Source of the DNA: Paramecium tetraurelia
Taxonomy: Eukaryota > Ciliophora > Oligohymenophorea > Peniculida > Parameciidae
Length of the DNA: 64,000 nucleotides
Assembly: GCF_000165425.1 (NCBI RefSeq)
Contig: NW_001799266.1
Coordinates: forward strand, 248,001-312,000
Direction: 5' to 3'
The notes beneath the pieces were generated by a model. It saw nothing but the letters and a program-made list of their open reading frames with translations. It was not told the origin of the DNA and did not search any database. The position numbers were made by a program, and so were the translations under genes. Positions 1-11,758 of this stretch are shown in pieces (position 1 is the first letter of the stretch; each line of letters starts with the position of its first letter).

Positions 1-1786
1 TTTCTCAAATCCTTACAAACTCTTATTATCTCTTGTCACTAAAAAAGTTACTAATAATTTTTATAAGATGTCACTAACTTAAATATTATATTTTACTGTT
101 AAGAATCTGTTAACATCGTAACCAGATCAATTAAAATATTAGTTTTCTAAACTACACTATCTGTTTGTGATTTCAATGGAGGTAATAACTTTAATATTGA
201 GTATATATTACAGAGCATGATTCTAAAAATTTATCGATTTAAGATTCTATCACCTATGTAGTAGGCTGCTATGTTTCAATAAAACTATTTTTGCCTTTCA
301 TTTTAGTATTTTATTCTTATTCATATTTTTATATAGTCTCTGTTTATTGTTCTAATTACGTGATAGCTTTATCAAGCATTTTCACAGTTTCTTCATGTTC
401 TTTCGATAGTTCATTTAACTATTCAATTAACAATTAATTTTCCTTCTCTAATGACTCCATCTTATTTAGATTAGTGTTGTTTTTTGTTTATTTTTTTGGA
501 TTTTGCAATAATGAAACCAATTATTAAGATTATTAAGATGTCTACAGTTATTATTACTATTGAGATTAAAGTTAATCTATTTTCTGCTATAATTTTACAT
601 TCTGACGTTCTAAGGACATTTTCTCTTCATCTTTAGCTATCAAACTAGACTAATAACTTTATAATAGCCTTTGCATATTTTCATTAACAGGTTCTAGAAT
701 TTTGATATCTAAGACCTCAATTTTATTAATTTCTTCAACATCGTTATTATTATTAGTATTTTAATAATTCTTAATCATAGTCAATAATTATTCAATGTAT
801 GATTACTATGTTTTAGTTTATTAGGCTAAATTTACATAGGCCTAGAATATAATATAAATTATATACTTGATGTATGATATTTCTCTCAACATTAATATCG
901 TAAATTTTATTTTACATGATCTCAAAATATTATCTCATATAATTAACTTGAACAATAAATTCTGAAAGTTACTCATTTGAAATAGTATTCTATAATTTAG
1001 TATAAATTTCGTTTATATATTTACTTTATCTCAAGATAATATCATAGATATGTGATTCATCCTTTTATTCTTCTTTATATTATTAAGCCATCTGATGAGT
1101 TTAATTAAGATCTTTGGAGGATGCGTTATTCTTTGAAGCCTTATTTTTATTGATTTACATGATGATATTTTTATCGGATTATATAAATAAGTTTTCTGTG
1201 AATTTTTTTAAATTTTCGATGTCTTACTTATATATTGTACTGAAATTATCTGTGTTTTCTTTTTGATTATTAAGATATGAATTTAACTGTTACAATTCCT
1301 ATTCTTTTTGTTCCAAAATTTCCATTACTTAATTAATTGCTAATTGTTGTTGTTAACTCTACTTATAAAGTAATTCTAGGTCATTTTGTTTTTCTTCATT
1401 TTACTACTAAAGCTGTTTAATATTTTCATTTAATTCAATTATTGTATTGTTATAATTCAATTCTTATTGAGCCCATAATGTTTAGAATTTCTCTATTTTT
1501 TCCTTTTAATTTACATTAATCTGCTTTTATCTAATTTCACATTTTTTAATGGTATCAATATTATTGCTCTCTTTTTAAAGGGCTAACTTTTCCTTTTCAA
1601 GTATTTTATTTTATGAATTCAAATATTCATTTTCATATTTCAATCTTATAATCTCTTTTTGTTGGGTTTCAATCTTGTATTAGGGAGCATTCTTACTTCT
1701 GCTGTCAGTGTTTCGATAACTTTAGTGGCCTTCTCGATCTATTCATCCTAGTCTTCAATTTATTAATATAAGTAATTGATGTTCAT
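1..1786 (-). CDS. Coiled-coil protein, C-terminus off the left edge
   Basis: Read with TAA/TAG as Gln, the minus strand is open across this stretch once three short introns are removed (two of 23 nt ending AAG, one of 25 nt ending TAG). The start chosen, at 1786, begins MNINYLYQQIEDQ; an ATG further out at 1946 soon meets TGA. The product is almost wholly Gln/Lys/Glu/Asn-rich heptad-like sequence, so a long coiled coil is expected. No catalytic or binding domain is visible. Structural role (cortex, basal body or trafficking) is only a guess. The gene is incomplete because no stop is reached inside the window. Confidence 0.6.
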
Positions 1787-2658
1787 TTATTATTATATAA
1801 ACTAATTCAAATATCAAACCTAATTGTTTGATTAAAATACTTATATAAGTTTTATCATTTAAGATGACGAGTGAATAAGTATTTATAACCTTGACTTCTC
1901 GAATGCCTTTGATATTTATATCATTTTGCAAAGGAACTATTTTCATAACTAATTATTTTATCCGATTAACTGCAATTAACCAATTTTAATAATATAAAGT
2001 AAAAAATTAGTAGAACTAAGTTAAAAGGATTTATAAAAATGGAATATAATTCAGAATCAAATTCAAAATTTAAAAATAATAAAGAATTGTATTACAAGTC
2101 AATATAAAGTTTAAAAATTGTTTAGATTTTGATTAAAACTTGACTTAAATTTTAATATATCTTTTAAATGCTAAAATATTTATCAAACATCTTGAAACAC
2201 TTCAGAATTTACTATTAGAAATTAATGGAGGAAGCTATTTTATAATTTCGACTGCAAATCCAATAATTCTATTTTAAAAACAATAATAGAAGAACTAAAT
2301 CACGTTCAAATCTATAAGAATACTAATATATTTTTAGTCTTTTATTTTTTTTATTTCTAATCTTAAATAATACCAAGGGAGAAAATATTAATGGCAGAGG
2401 ACCTCTAAATCTCAATAAATTGTATTAAATATATTAATTAAGAATTATTAAGATAGGTTCCAAACATTAAATATTCTAATAGAGTTCTGTAAGTTGATAA
2501 TTTAGCTATAAATTGGATTTGGTTGTGTATATTTACTTATTTAGGTTGAGATTTTGAACAATTGCATTTGAGAGGGGATAAATAGTATACATCTAATTAG
2601 TTCTTAAATAACCTGATTGAGATTATTTCCATTTGTCATTTTTATTAATTTAATTATA
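1787..2658. other. Intergenic, AT-rich
   Basis: Space between two divergent starts (minus gene at 1786, plus gene at 2659). It is unusually long for this window. I see no coding-like reading on either strand and no RNA gene. Confidence 0.5.
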
Positions 2659-3121
2659 ATGAATCAAGAGAAAACAGTTGAGGAACCATTACTTAGTTAA
2701 GCCAAGATGAATGAATACAAGGAGAGGGAATTCAGAGAATATTTGGTCAATCAGGATGTTACACTTGCGATTGTTAAATGTTAGTTTATTTATGATTAAT
2801 TGTTTCTAGTTCTTCTTGCTTTGAGGAATGCACCAAACAAGCCTGACTCTCCCAGTCAAGCACTCATTGATTATTTCAGCATACACAAGGATACAAGGGC
2901 TCATGAAGAATTCGAAAAACTGAGAAGTGATGTTGAACAATTAGAGCAAGGTTATTGATGCTTATAACTGTATAGAGAATAGTCAATTGGCAAGGGAGGT
3001 TGATTCAATAAAGGAGCAGATCGTATAGTAGAAATTAGAAAAACAGCGTAGAGAAGAAGAGGAAAGAGTGCGTTAGGAAGAGGAGGCGAAAAAGAATACA
3101 AAGAAACCTGCAAAAAAATGA
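2659..3121 (+). CDS. MYCBP: MYCBP (AMY-1)-like adaptor protein
   Basis: After removing introns at 2780-2809 and 2951-2975 the gene encodes 135 residues. The layout matches the MYCBP family: an N-terminal helical region (REFREYL, then a hydrophobic VTLAIVKFLLAL stretch and a KPDSPSQALIDYF loop) followed by a charged coiled coil. Human MYCBP is about 103 residues; the excess here is a Lys/Glu-rich tail ending NTKKPAKK. In the family, MYCBP binds A-kinase anchoring proteins, and the Chlamydomonas member FAP174 sits in the ciliary central apparatus, so a ciliary scaffold role is the best inference. It lies 49 bp upstream of a cyclin gene on the same strand. Confidence 0.72.
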
Positions 3122-3170
3122 TTAATGCATTTATTGTTATATAAATATTAATATTTTTGAATTCAAATAA

Positions 3171-4085
3171 ATGCACGAGAATGTAGGACCAAGAATTTTC
3201 GGAAAAAACCTTGATAATCAAGCAGAGAAGGCATCAAAGAATCTAAAAAGCAAAAAAGACACGAAACTTGATGAATTGGGAGGGAAGGAAAATCTCATAA
3301 ATGATGCAATTTGGACCAAGGAGGGTTTGAGTAAATTGGACTCTCCTTAGCTTGTTAGCTTGTATTAACAAGAAATCTATGAATTTTTGTATGAAAAGGA
3401 AAAAAGTATGGGGGAACCCAATTTTCAAATGGCTTCCACGAAAATCAATGATACTGTGAGGGCCACAACAGTAAGTTATTGTATTAAGTATAGGTTAGAT
3501 ACATAGTCAAACTAGTTAGATGCTTCAATTTAAAGCCTGAGACACTCTTTTAGACTGTTGATTTGATGGATCAAACAATCCCGCTCCTAAATCCAGAAAT
3601 AGGGGAGTTGGAGCTTGTTTCATTGACATGTCTTTTTATTGCATCTAAATACGAAGAAATATACCCACCTCCCTTAGCAGCATTGTTAAGAGCTACAGAC
3701 ATTAAAACAAAGGATGTTATTGAGATGGAGAAAGAAATACTTAATAAGTTAAATTTCAATGTTATCAGTGATAATACGTTGGTGTGGTTGCAATTAATAG
3801 GAGAAATGTTGGGGTACAATTGCAAATACTCTGATTAAATAAAGCAAAGATGTATGTAAGTTTAATTCTCATTTTATTAGGAGTTTAGCAGAGACAAGCT
3901 TAACTTCTTCATTGTTTTTGAATCACAAAAAATCAGCAATCGCTTTAAACATATTTATGGCTGTGGAGATCAATTTAGGTTGTCAAAAAACATAATTTAA
4001 ATGGGAAAGACTAACCTAACATTAGAAACCAAGCAATGAATCAAAAACACTCAAGTTACTGACTTATATTTTGAAAATCAAATGA
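3171..4085 (+). CDS. Cyclin (A/B-like cyclin box)
   Basis: Introns at 3471-3493 and 3856-3880 leave 288 residues. The first cyclin fold is clear: RATTVRYIVKLVRCF, then LKPETLFQTVDLMDQ, SLTCLFIASKYEEIYPP and EKEILNKLNFNV. These are the conserved helices 1 to 5 of mitotic-type cyclins, which activate a cyclin-dependent kinase. A second, weaker fold follows with HKKSAIALNIFMAVE. There is no obvious N-terminal destruction box. Ciliates carry many divergent cyclins, so the A/B label is approximate. It follows the MYCBP-like gene closely and converges with the membrane-protein gene at 4134. Confidence 0.82.
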
Positions 4086-4133
4086 ATTTACTTTTTTAAC
4101 TTTTTAATAAATCTATTTTCAAAAAATCAATCA

Positions 4134-5620
4134 TCATTGCTTTTTCTTCTTTTGAGTTTACTTCACTGATTGAGTTTTATTGAGGAAGAATATATAAAAT
4201 ACAGATAACACGAAGCTAATAAAATAATAATTGAAAAGAATGAATTCTATAAATGTATAAATGAATGACTTAGTGAAGATCCCGTATTTGGTGATCCTTT
4301 TCATGATTATCTTAGATGGATCTGAATTCACTATAATACTAATTAATTAATATGTACCATCTTCAACAGGATCATCCTTGTCTTCGAATAAAAAGTCCAT
4401 CATAACAATGTTTTCTTTAACACAATACTATTCATTCACATCATAATTGGCTGGGAGATAGTTATACCTAACATTTGTCTCTGGAATTTAGGAGTTTTTC
4501 AATAACAGGATCATATATAATAAAAATGGGATAGCTATTCTAGATAATAATTGATATGCCACAATTACAAATCCTCTTAGCAATCCCTCAACCCTTCTCT
4601 TTACATAATCTTATTATTCTGGTTAATCTTTTAGTATCATAATCCAATCATAACCTTTAGCCATATGTTTATCCATCTCCATTTTGAATGTCATCATTTA
4701 TAAAATGGTAATCACTAAGATAGCCAAAAATTGGAAATGAAATACATAATTCAAGTTTTAAATTAAAGGTTTAATGTACAGAGCTACATAAAATATATGT
4801 GCAATTAATTAACTAGCAACTAAGTAAAAAAACTTTGATTATGATTTGTCTGTGATTAAACTATTCTTTAATTCAGTGAAACAATTGCCAAATCTGATTA
4901 GAATAGGTAATATGCAAAATATTATGATTGAAACCATCAGAGCCAATACGATTACAAACATATCTCCAAATTACCCCATAAATGACCAGACTCCTGGTTA
5001 AATAAGAGTTCGAAGTACAATTTCAAGATGAACAGCTTACCTTTAAAATTCGTGTCTCATGTTAATATTTAAGAAATCTTTAAATCCCAAATTTATAAAG
5101 ATTGTAATCACAATAGAGATAATACAAATTACAATAGACATCTTTGTTTATTAAGAATCATAGCCTCCAATCGTAGCTGCTTTGAAAATGTTTCCTAAGT
5201 GTTTAATATAATAATACTTATAATCATCATGACTATGATACCATCAAAATAAAAGAGCATTCCGCTGTCGATAACATAATATCCCAAAGCTGAACCAATC
5301 ATTTTCATTGTCTCGACTATCGAAAATTATGCAAGTAACATATAGATGAATAACATTGTAATTTCCATGTCATTAGAAAAAGGGACTTATTAAAAATGTT
5401 ATGCTTAACTTGGCATCGTTTTTATTTAAACCAAAGTCTTTATTTTCTTATCTTTACTCTCCTTGAGATCTTCTCCATCAGGTGATAAATATAGAGTTAC
5501 GCCATGACATGGGAACAGTAAATTTGGAAATTTCTTCTTTAACTTGAATATTCCGAAAGCTAAACCACAAAACACTACTATTTCAATTGGAAAAAGAAGC
5601 AAATCCAATTATTCCCTCAT
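4134..5620 (-). CDS. Multipass membrane protein, unknown family
   Basis: With one 23-nt intron (5195-5217) the product is 487 residues. It starts MREQLDLLLFPIEIVVF and shows about eight hydrophobic segments. Clear ones include SIVICIISIVITIFI, FVIVLALMVSIIIFCI and FLAILVITILQMM near the middle. Near the C-terminus is FNYYFISFVLSVFYIFF, followed by a short basic tail ending QKKKKQ. I do not recognise a transporter or channel signature. A dilysine-like end would fit ER retrieval, but this is inference. It converges with the cyclin gene. Confidence 0.65.
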
Positions 5621-5640
5621 ACAAGTAAATTAAAATTAAA

Positions 5641-6285
5641 TCAAAGAATAAAGTAAAATATGCGTACAATAATTCTAATTTTAGCAACTATTGTAAATAC
5701 TAATGACAGAACAATAACTCTTTATTTCAAATTAAACTAATTTTAGAGTCTATTTATCTATTGTATCACATTTGATGTAGCAAAGATTTATGCAACTCTA
5801 AGATGGTTTATTGAAAAGCAGCCATAGTATATCTTAATCTATTGAAAATACAAGTATTTAATCTACATTAAATTGAAGTTTAAGTTTGAATATTCTATAA
5901 GTTCATAACTAAATTGAATAATTCTATTTAACTTCAACGTTGTTGTTTTTAGAATGCATTAAAATTTATTTTAAATTATTATTTTATGCGATAGTGTTTG
6001 ACTTTGTTTAGGTTATCTATTTTCATAAAATATTTAATTTATCAAATTTCTTCTCTATCTTACTGTAAAATTAATAACATTATTAATATTTGTATTTTGT
6101 CTTATTAAAGACAAATTCTTTCTAGAATTTTCAAAAAAGATTTAAGTCATGAATAGAGGAGAGGAGTATTAATAATATTCCTGAATAAACACTTTAAAAC
6201 CTTTAAGATCAAAACCTCTCCTATAATAATATGCCAACCTTCTAAAGTCAAATTCATCAAGAAGTTTATCATATTAGTTTATCAT
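5641..6285 (-). CDS. Possible short protein of unknown function
   Basis: The minus strand is open for 214 codons under the ciliate code, from an ATG at 6285. The first 45 residues look like genuine protein (LLDEFDFRRLAYYYRRGFDL then FKVFIQEYYQY). The rest is Asn/Ile/Gln-rich and could be chance, since TGA is rare in such AT-rich DNA. The stop lies 21 bp from the start of the next minus-strand gene at 5620. No family is recognised. The alternative plus-strand reading from 6150 meets TGA after 11 codons. Confidence 0.3.
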
Positions 6286-6554
6286 CAATCAGATTCAAGA
6301 AAAAACATCCCTCTACCATTGCTTTTTGTTAAATTAATACAATCCAGAATTTTCAAGGTATCATTTTATTATATAATTATATAACTCCAATATAGAAAGT
6401 TATTCAATAACACTAATAAAAAGTGATCCCAGGAATTAAAATATAGCTAAAACTTTGAAATTCCTAATTCTTATTACCTATCCCAGAATAAGAACAATGA
6501 ATCTTTTCAAATAAAATTTTACATATCTTATATATCTATATATATAATTTTATT

Positions 6555-7413
6555 TCATTGTTATTGTGATTGCTGCTATTGGACTGCCTAAGGCCTTGGC
6601 TGTTAGGATGGAACTTATTATGGTTAATGGGATTATTATTATTATGGTTAGGATGGTCTTACAACAGGGGGAGCAGCATATTATGGTTATACAAATTAAG
6701 GAACAACTCTTGATGCAATCAATGGTTATTAAACATATTGGACTGGTTATTAAACATATTAGACTGGTTATTGAACGTATTAAACTGATTATTAAATGAC
6801 TGGTTATTAGACAACTGACACAGCTTATGCTGGCTGTTGATGAACAACTTATCTTTCAACTGGGTAATATTCTACTCTCTCTTAATATCTGTCGACTGGC
6901 ACATACTCTGAAGGATAATAATTACTGTTACCTGTGTATTTCTCTTGGAACACTTATGGGATATATTCAGTTTAATATTCGACAGCGTAATAATCGGTGA
7001 CTTTTGTTTCTCTTGGAACATAAGACACAATTTCTTATTCCTCATATTCAACAACAGCTTTTTGATAGGGAATATATTCAATTCTGGATTCACCTTTTAT
7101 AGTTTGGTGCTAAAATAGTATTCAAATTTACTTAAGCTACTGGGGCAACTCCTAAAGTTTGAACTGGGACAGGGGCGACTTGTTAAATAGGAACAGATGC
7201 AATTGGAGCAACAGGCACTTAGGCCACTGGTGCATATTAAATAGGAGCAACTGGAGCCACATAAGACTGTCTAATTGGAGAAGCTGGATAATAAGTAGGT
7301 GGTAAATAAGTATTTGGATACACAGGACCAGCTGGCCTTGTTTAAGGAGCTGGAACTTATTATCTTTATTATGGTTATTAAGGTTATTATGCAGCTTCTG
7401 GACGATTTGACAT
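6555..7413 (-). CDS. Alveolin-like cortical protein
   Basis: One 22-nt intron (7110-7131) gives 278 residues. The N-terminus is Pro/Gln/Ala-rich. The core (about residues 95-180) has the short charged, Val/Tyr/Pro-rich repeats typical of alveolins: EYIPYQKAVVEYEEQE, VPRETKVTDYYAVEYQTEY and YVPVDRYQERVEYYPVERQ. The C-terminus is Gln-rich with a VQYVQQP repeat. Alveolins form the subpellicular network beneath alveolar sacs in ciliates, dinoflagellates and Apicomplexa. There is no signal peptide or membrane segment, which fits a filamentous cortical protein. The assignment rests on repeat style, not on a long alignment. Confidence 0.6.
6719..6812 (-). repeat. In-gene tandem repeat (VQYVQQP units)
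   Basis: About four imperfect copies of a 24-nt unit inside the alveolin-like gene; on the plus strand each contains TGGTTATTAAACATATT or a close variant. The unit encodes a seven- or eight-residue Gln/Val/Tyr repeat in the C-terminal tail. Copy number could vary between strains. Confidence 0.7.
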
Positions 7414-8738
7414 TCTTATTTATTTGATAAATTTAAAATAATATTAAAACTTGATCCTCAAATTATTTAAATAACTTGTATCAACATAATATATATTAAT
7501 ATTACATAATATTGTATTTTTCATTAATAAATAAAACCCTGATCAAATTTAAATCATCTGCATTATTTTCCTATATCCAAACTTTAAATTCAACAATTCC
7601 AGAATTAATCAAGTATACAAGATTGTTTAAAGGGTATCTTTGAATATAACATTACTCAAACTAGTAAATTTCCTGTTATCAGAGTAACATTTATTTATGA
7701 ACCTTTTGTTTATTATTCATTTATTAATGTATCAATCATGTAAAATTGATTAAATCAGAATATAAAACTGCTTGCCTTAGAAATTTAACACTAAATAAGC
7801 TGATAATTTATATTAATTAACAAGAATATTCTATTTCTTTTAATTACGCTTTTTATTATTTCTTTAGGGTATATCCTTTCTCCAAAGTCAAAAATTATAT
7901 TATATTTATTTATTAAAGAATAGAATCAATATATTAAGGTATAGATTTCATACAAATTTTAATAATTAATATATTTTAGAGACATACAAATTTTAAGAAT
8001 TAATATTATTTTAGAAAAGTCTTTTTTAGCTTTTTTAATGAATTCATATTTCATAAAGTTCTGATATCTCAAATTATACTAAATGTCCATTAGGAATTTA
8101 AAATAGTTTTTGATTAATTTGTTGCTTTTCTATTTATTCATAAAACCCAATAGTTATTTTCATTTTTTCTTATAAGATAAGTTATTTGTGAAATCTAAAA
8201 GATACTAATTATGTTTCATTGAATTTAACAAAATTTGACTTAAATAGTGGTTAAAAATTATATTGCTCACACATACAAGTAATCTTTAACTTTCAGCTCA
8301 TATCATCTTAATTGAGAGTACTTTTTCAACAGAAATAGAAAATAAAATTAATATATAAATACTAAGTTAATCAACTTTTTCTATTATTATAATACTTTAC
8401 TTGAATAAAAAAACCAAAATATCTGATTATAAAAAGTATTTAAGATCAGTCACATATTTATTTATTTGAGAATTTAGGAAATACAAATGTAATAAAAAAA
8501 AAATAAGTTTTAAAATAAAGGTATGTAAAAGTACAACAGTAACATTTTGTTTAAACTAATTTATTATATAATAATTATATGTGGTTTTATATGTTAGATG
8601 TCAATTTGGTATTAGATACGAAACATAATGATTTATCAATGTTTATTATCTATCAATATTCGATGTCATTCATTGTATTATTCAGATAATTAGTTAGGAG
8701 AAAAAATAATTTATTTTAAAATATAAGTAATTTACAAA
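7414..8738. other. Long AT-rich intergenic stretch
   Basis: A 1.3-kb space between two divergent starts. One weak minus-strand reading from 8163 begins MKITIGFYEQIEKQQ. With a 19-nt intron it could continue to about 7938, giving roughly 60 residues. It is the only coding-like signal I see; the rest is very AT-rich. Confidence 0.4.
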
Positions 8739-11257
8739 ATGATCATTGGAAAAAGACGGTTGAAACAAATAAAACTTATTCTTGTATCTCCTACATTAGA
8801 GAAGATAACAGTATTATCGTATCTTGTCTTAATACCATTAATGGTAGGTAACTTAATAATCTCAAAATTAGATGATGTATGAAACTTATGGATTAGGTAA
8901 TGGATATTTAAATTTGTATTAAATCAAATCTTAATTCCAAGTGAGTACTTGGCGTAATAGTGCGACAGTTGAAGAGGCATTTAATTATTTGATGAATGTT
9001 TTTACTCCAAAATATTTTGCTAGCCAATTTAAGTCATCTCATATTCCACTTTCAAATTTAATTGTAGCCTAGACAAGAAATGCTATATATAAATGCAATA
9101 CTAATGTTATAAATTGCGAATATGGATCAGAGTAATATTAGGAAGTATAATTCCAAGCTTTGGATGCCAATAAATGCGTCTCTAAAAATTGTTCCGAATT
9201 CATTTCAAGTCAAAATGCTTTTGGAGGAATATAAATAGGAATAGATGGTCATTACTAAACCTATTACGATTTCTATTATTATAGTGTATTAAAAATAGCA
9301 GATAATTACACCGATTTCTATACAAAGTTGATTGAAAATAAATGGGTTGATAATCATACTGAATCTATAGGGATATTTGGATCACTTTACGATTTGAATA
9401 GTTAGCAGTAAGTTCAGATAACTTTGCTGTTGGAATAGCAATATGCTAAATTCCCCTTATCTTTATAGGAAACATTTTTCCAATTGCCATTTTTTGATTT
9501 CAAAGACACTCTGCATATATTGCTGTTTTCCTATTTGATATTTATTGGTCTTCTGAAAATATTTAGAACCATGTTGGAATTAACCTATATATTTTCAAGA
9601 TTCAATTTTTTTTTCTAATTGTACAACTTTGCAGCACTTATTGTGTATTGCATAGTGCATTTTCAGATTCTTATAGTGAGAGATCAAGCTTAAGATAACA
9701 ACTTACTGTTTTCTAGAACAGTTTTAGAAAAGAATTTTAGTGGGAAGATCTTATCTGTTGGAACTGCCCTACTAATTAATGATTATTAAACAACCGAGGA
9801 TGTAGGGAAAGTCCTGCTTTTATTAAGTTATCCATATTCATTTGTGCAATTTATATTGTTTTTTAATGCGGAGTGGATACAGAATTATCACACGTTATAG
9901 ATGCGTACAATGCCTGGATTATTGACTTGTACTGTCTTATCTTTATCAATGTACACCTTAACAGTTTTGCCTCAAGGCTTTTTAGATAAATAATATAGGA
10001 CTGGTCACCACTCTATCAACTATATAGCTTATCTATTTGCTTAATTGTTTTTAGACAATTATCAAGAAAATGAAGTATTCTATATAAACACAAATTTAGG
10101 AAGAAAAATAATTATTAAGCATCATAATTGAGATCCTGCATTATCTATTTCAGATTCTAATAGCTTTGTATGTGATTGCATTGTCAATAGAGGGGTTCAG
10201 GAAGGCTTCAATTTATGAGATGCCCTATCAAACCAAGTATGACAAAGAGTTCATATAAAATTTTGATAATCTTAACATAAAAATAAATAAGTAGAATATG
10301 ATAATTATTTAAAAGGGTCTTAAAATAGGTGTAGAAGTTGTTTATAAAGGAGAAACAATCTCAAGGGAAGAAAATAATTAGAAGAGAAGAAGATAAATAA
10401 TCTTAAATTTTGGATGACGAAGAAACCTTAAGTGATCTGTCGGAATCTAAGTCTGATAAAATACTGATAGTTTTTGAAATTAATAATGCATTCCTAGAGG
10501 ATATTAATAGATTCAAAGCCAGAAGAGATGCTAATCAATATGCATAAAAGAGAGTGAAGTATTCGAAATCCAGCAAGGATTAAGCTTCGTCTTAAAAGAT
10601 AAGAATTATTCAATCTCTGCTTTAAAAGGATAAGGTCAATCAAAGGTTGCAAGTAATGCTTAGCAAACATTGTAATTATGAATAAATATTTTGATAGAAA
10701 CGAATGAGCCTTAATACACTTAACTGCCAGAGGATTAGGTGGAATAAAATAATGATTTCTTCTAAAGTTTCAAGGAACAAATAAGTGATCAGGGAGTGAA
10801 GATCAGGGAATTTACGATTATTGATCAAGTCATAAAATTCTTAGAAATGCTATTGAGATTGAGACCTGAGTTTTTGAGTTTGAATGCAGAATAGAGAATT
10901 CGAATAATGTTTTACATAAACTCAGATTAGGTTGAAGAAGATGATGTATATAAACTATTAAGCTTTTTAATTGTCAACTTGGCTAAGCAACATTTGAATT
11001 ACCCCATCCTTGTATTCTCTTGTCATAAAGAGTGGTATATTGAGAAGGAATAATATTTGAAGTTGAAAAAGTTTTACAGGAATATCTTCTCAACTTTAGA
11101 GAAGGAATGTGCCTTGGATTTTAGTTTAATGTAAACATCCTTCTTTGATTTCTAATTGAAATTCTCGAAGGACTAATAATTCTATGAGAAGGAAAATTAG
11201 GAAGAAATATCCAATTCAATGATAGAAGAGGGAGAAGACAAATCAGAATTACTTTGA
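8739..11257 (+). CDS. Polycystin-2 (PKD2)-like cation channel
   Basis: Four introns removed give about 804 residues. One N-terminal membrane segment is followed by a long extracellular region with paired cysteines and NXS/T sites, starting STWRNSATVEEAFNYL. Then come several hydrophobic segments, including HILLFSYLIFIGLLKIFRTM, LYNFAALIVYCIVHFQILI, LLLLSYPYSFVQFILFF and ILIALYVIALSIEGF. The long cytosolic tail is charged. One N-terminal segment, a big ectodomain, then five or so segments and a tail is the polycystin/TRPP plan. In Paramecium such channels act in ciliary Ca or Mg currents; the ion here cannot be read. The pore loop is not clearly recognisable, so the call is by architecture. 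Confidence 0.55.
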
Positions 11258-11514
11258 TAATTGAATATATTAATATCAATATTGCATTATAGTTAATAAA
11301 TTATAACTATATAACATGTTTAACTTAATTACATAATTGTCATTCATAATATATATCTCTGTATTCTGTACAATTCTAGGAAAAGGCAAATCTACTTAAA
11401 ACAAGGCAAGATGTCATATTAAAATGGTAAAGTGGTCTTTATGTGAACATGATGCTTTGAAATTCTGATTAATTTAAATAAGATGAAATTCGCTGATAGA
11501 GATTGCTCAATAAA

Positions 11515-11748
11515 TCAATTAAATATAATAGTTGTATCAAAATAGCCAGTCAATTGCATTGCGATCATCATTAAGGAGATAATAAGCAAAAATATGATAG
11601 GAACCATGAATGGATTGCTAATGAATTTGCTTCTTATTGTTGATTAGGGCTGATCAAGTTCGATAAATGATTTGTGTAATTGAAGCAATTCGATGTACCC
11701 TTGTGTTTCTTCTTATTTATCAATGAGTGGCAAATTCTCCTCATTCAT
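11515..11748 (-). CDS. Small single-pass membrane protein
   Basis: An intron-free 77-residue reading starting MNEENLPLIDKQEETQ. A polar N-terminal half is followed by one strong membrane segment (PIIFLLIISLMMIAM) and a short tail. Its start codon lies only 10 bp from that of the divergent gene at 11759, so a shared promoter would be extremely short. No family is recognised. It could also be chance, since short TGA-free readings are common here. Confidence 0.45.
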
Positions 11749-11758
11749 ATTTTATTTA

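Noticed and set aside
6150-6420. Short plus-strand ORF starting MNRGEEYQQY
   Set aside because: Hits TGA after 11 codons and needs introns of 38-42 nt; the minus-strand reading is more protein-like.
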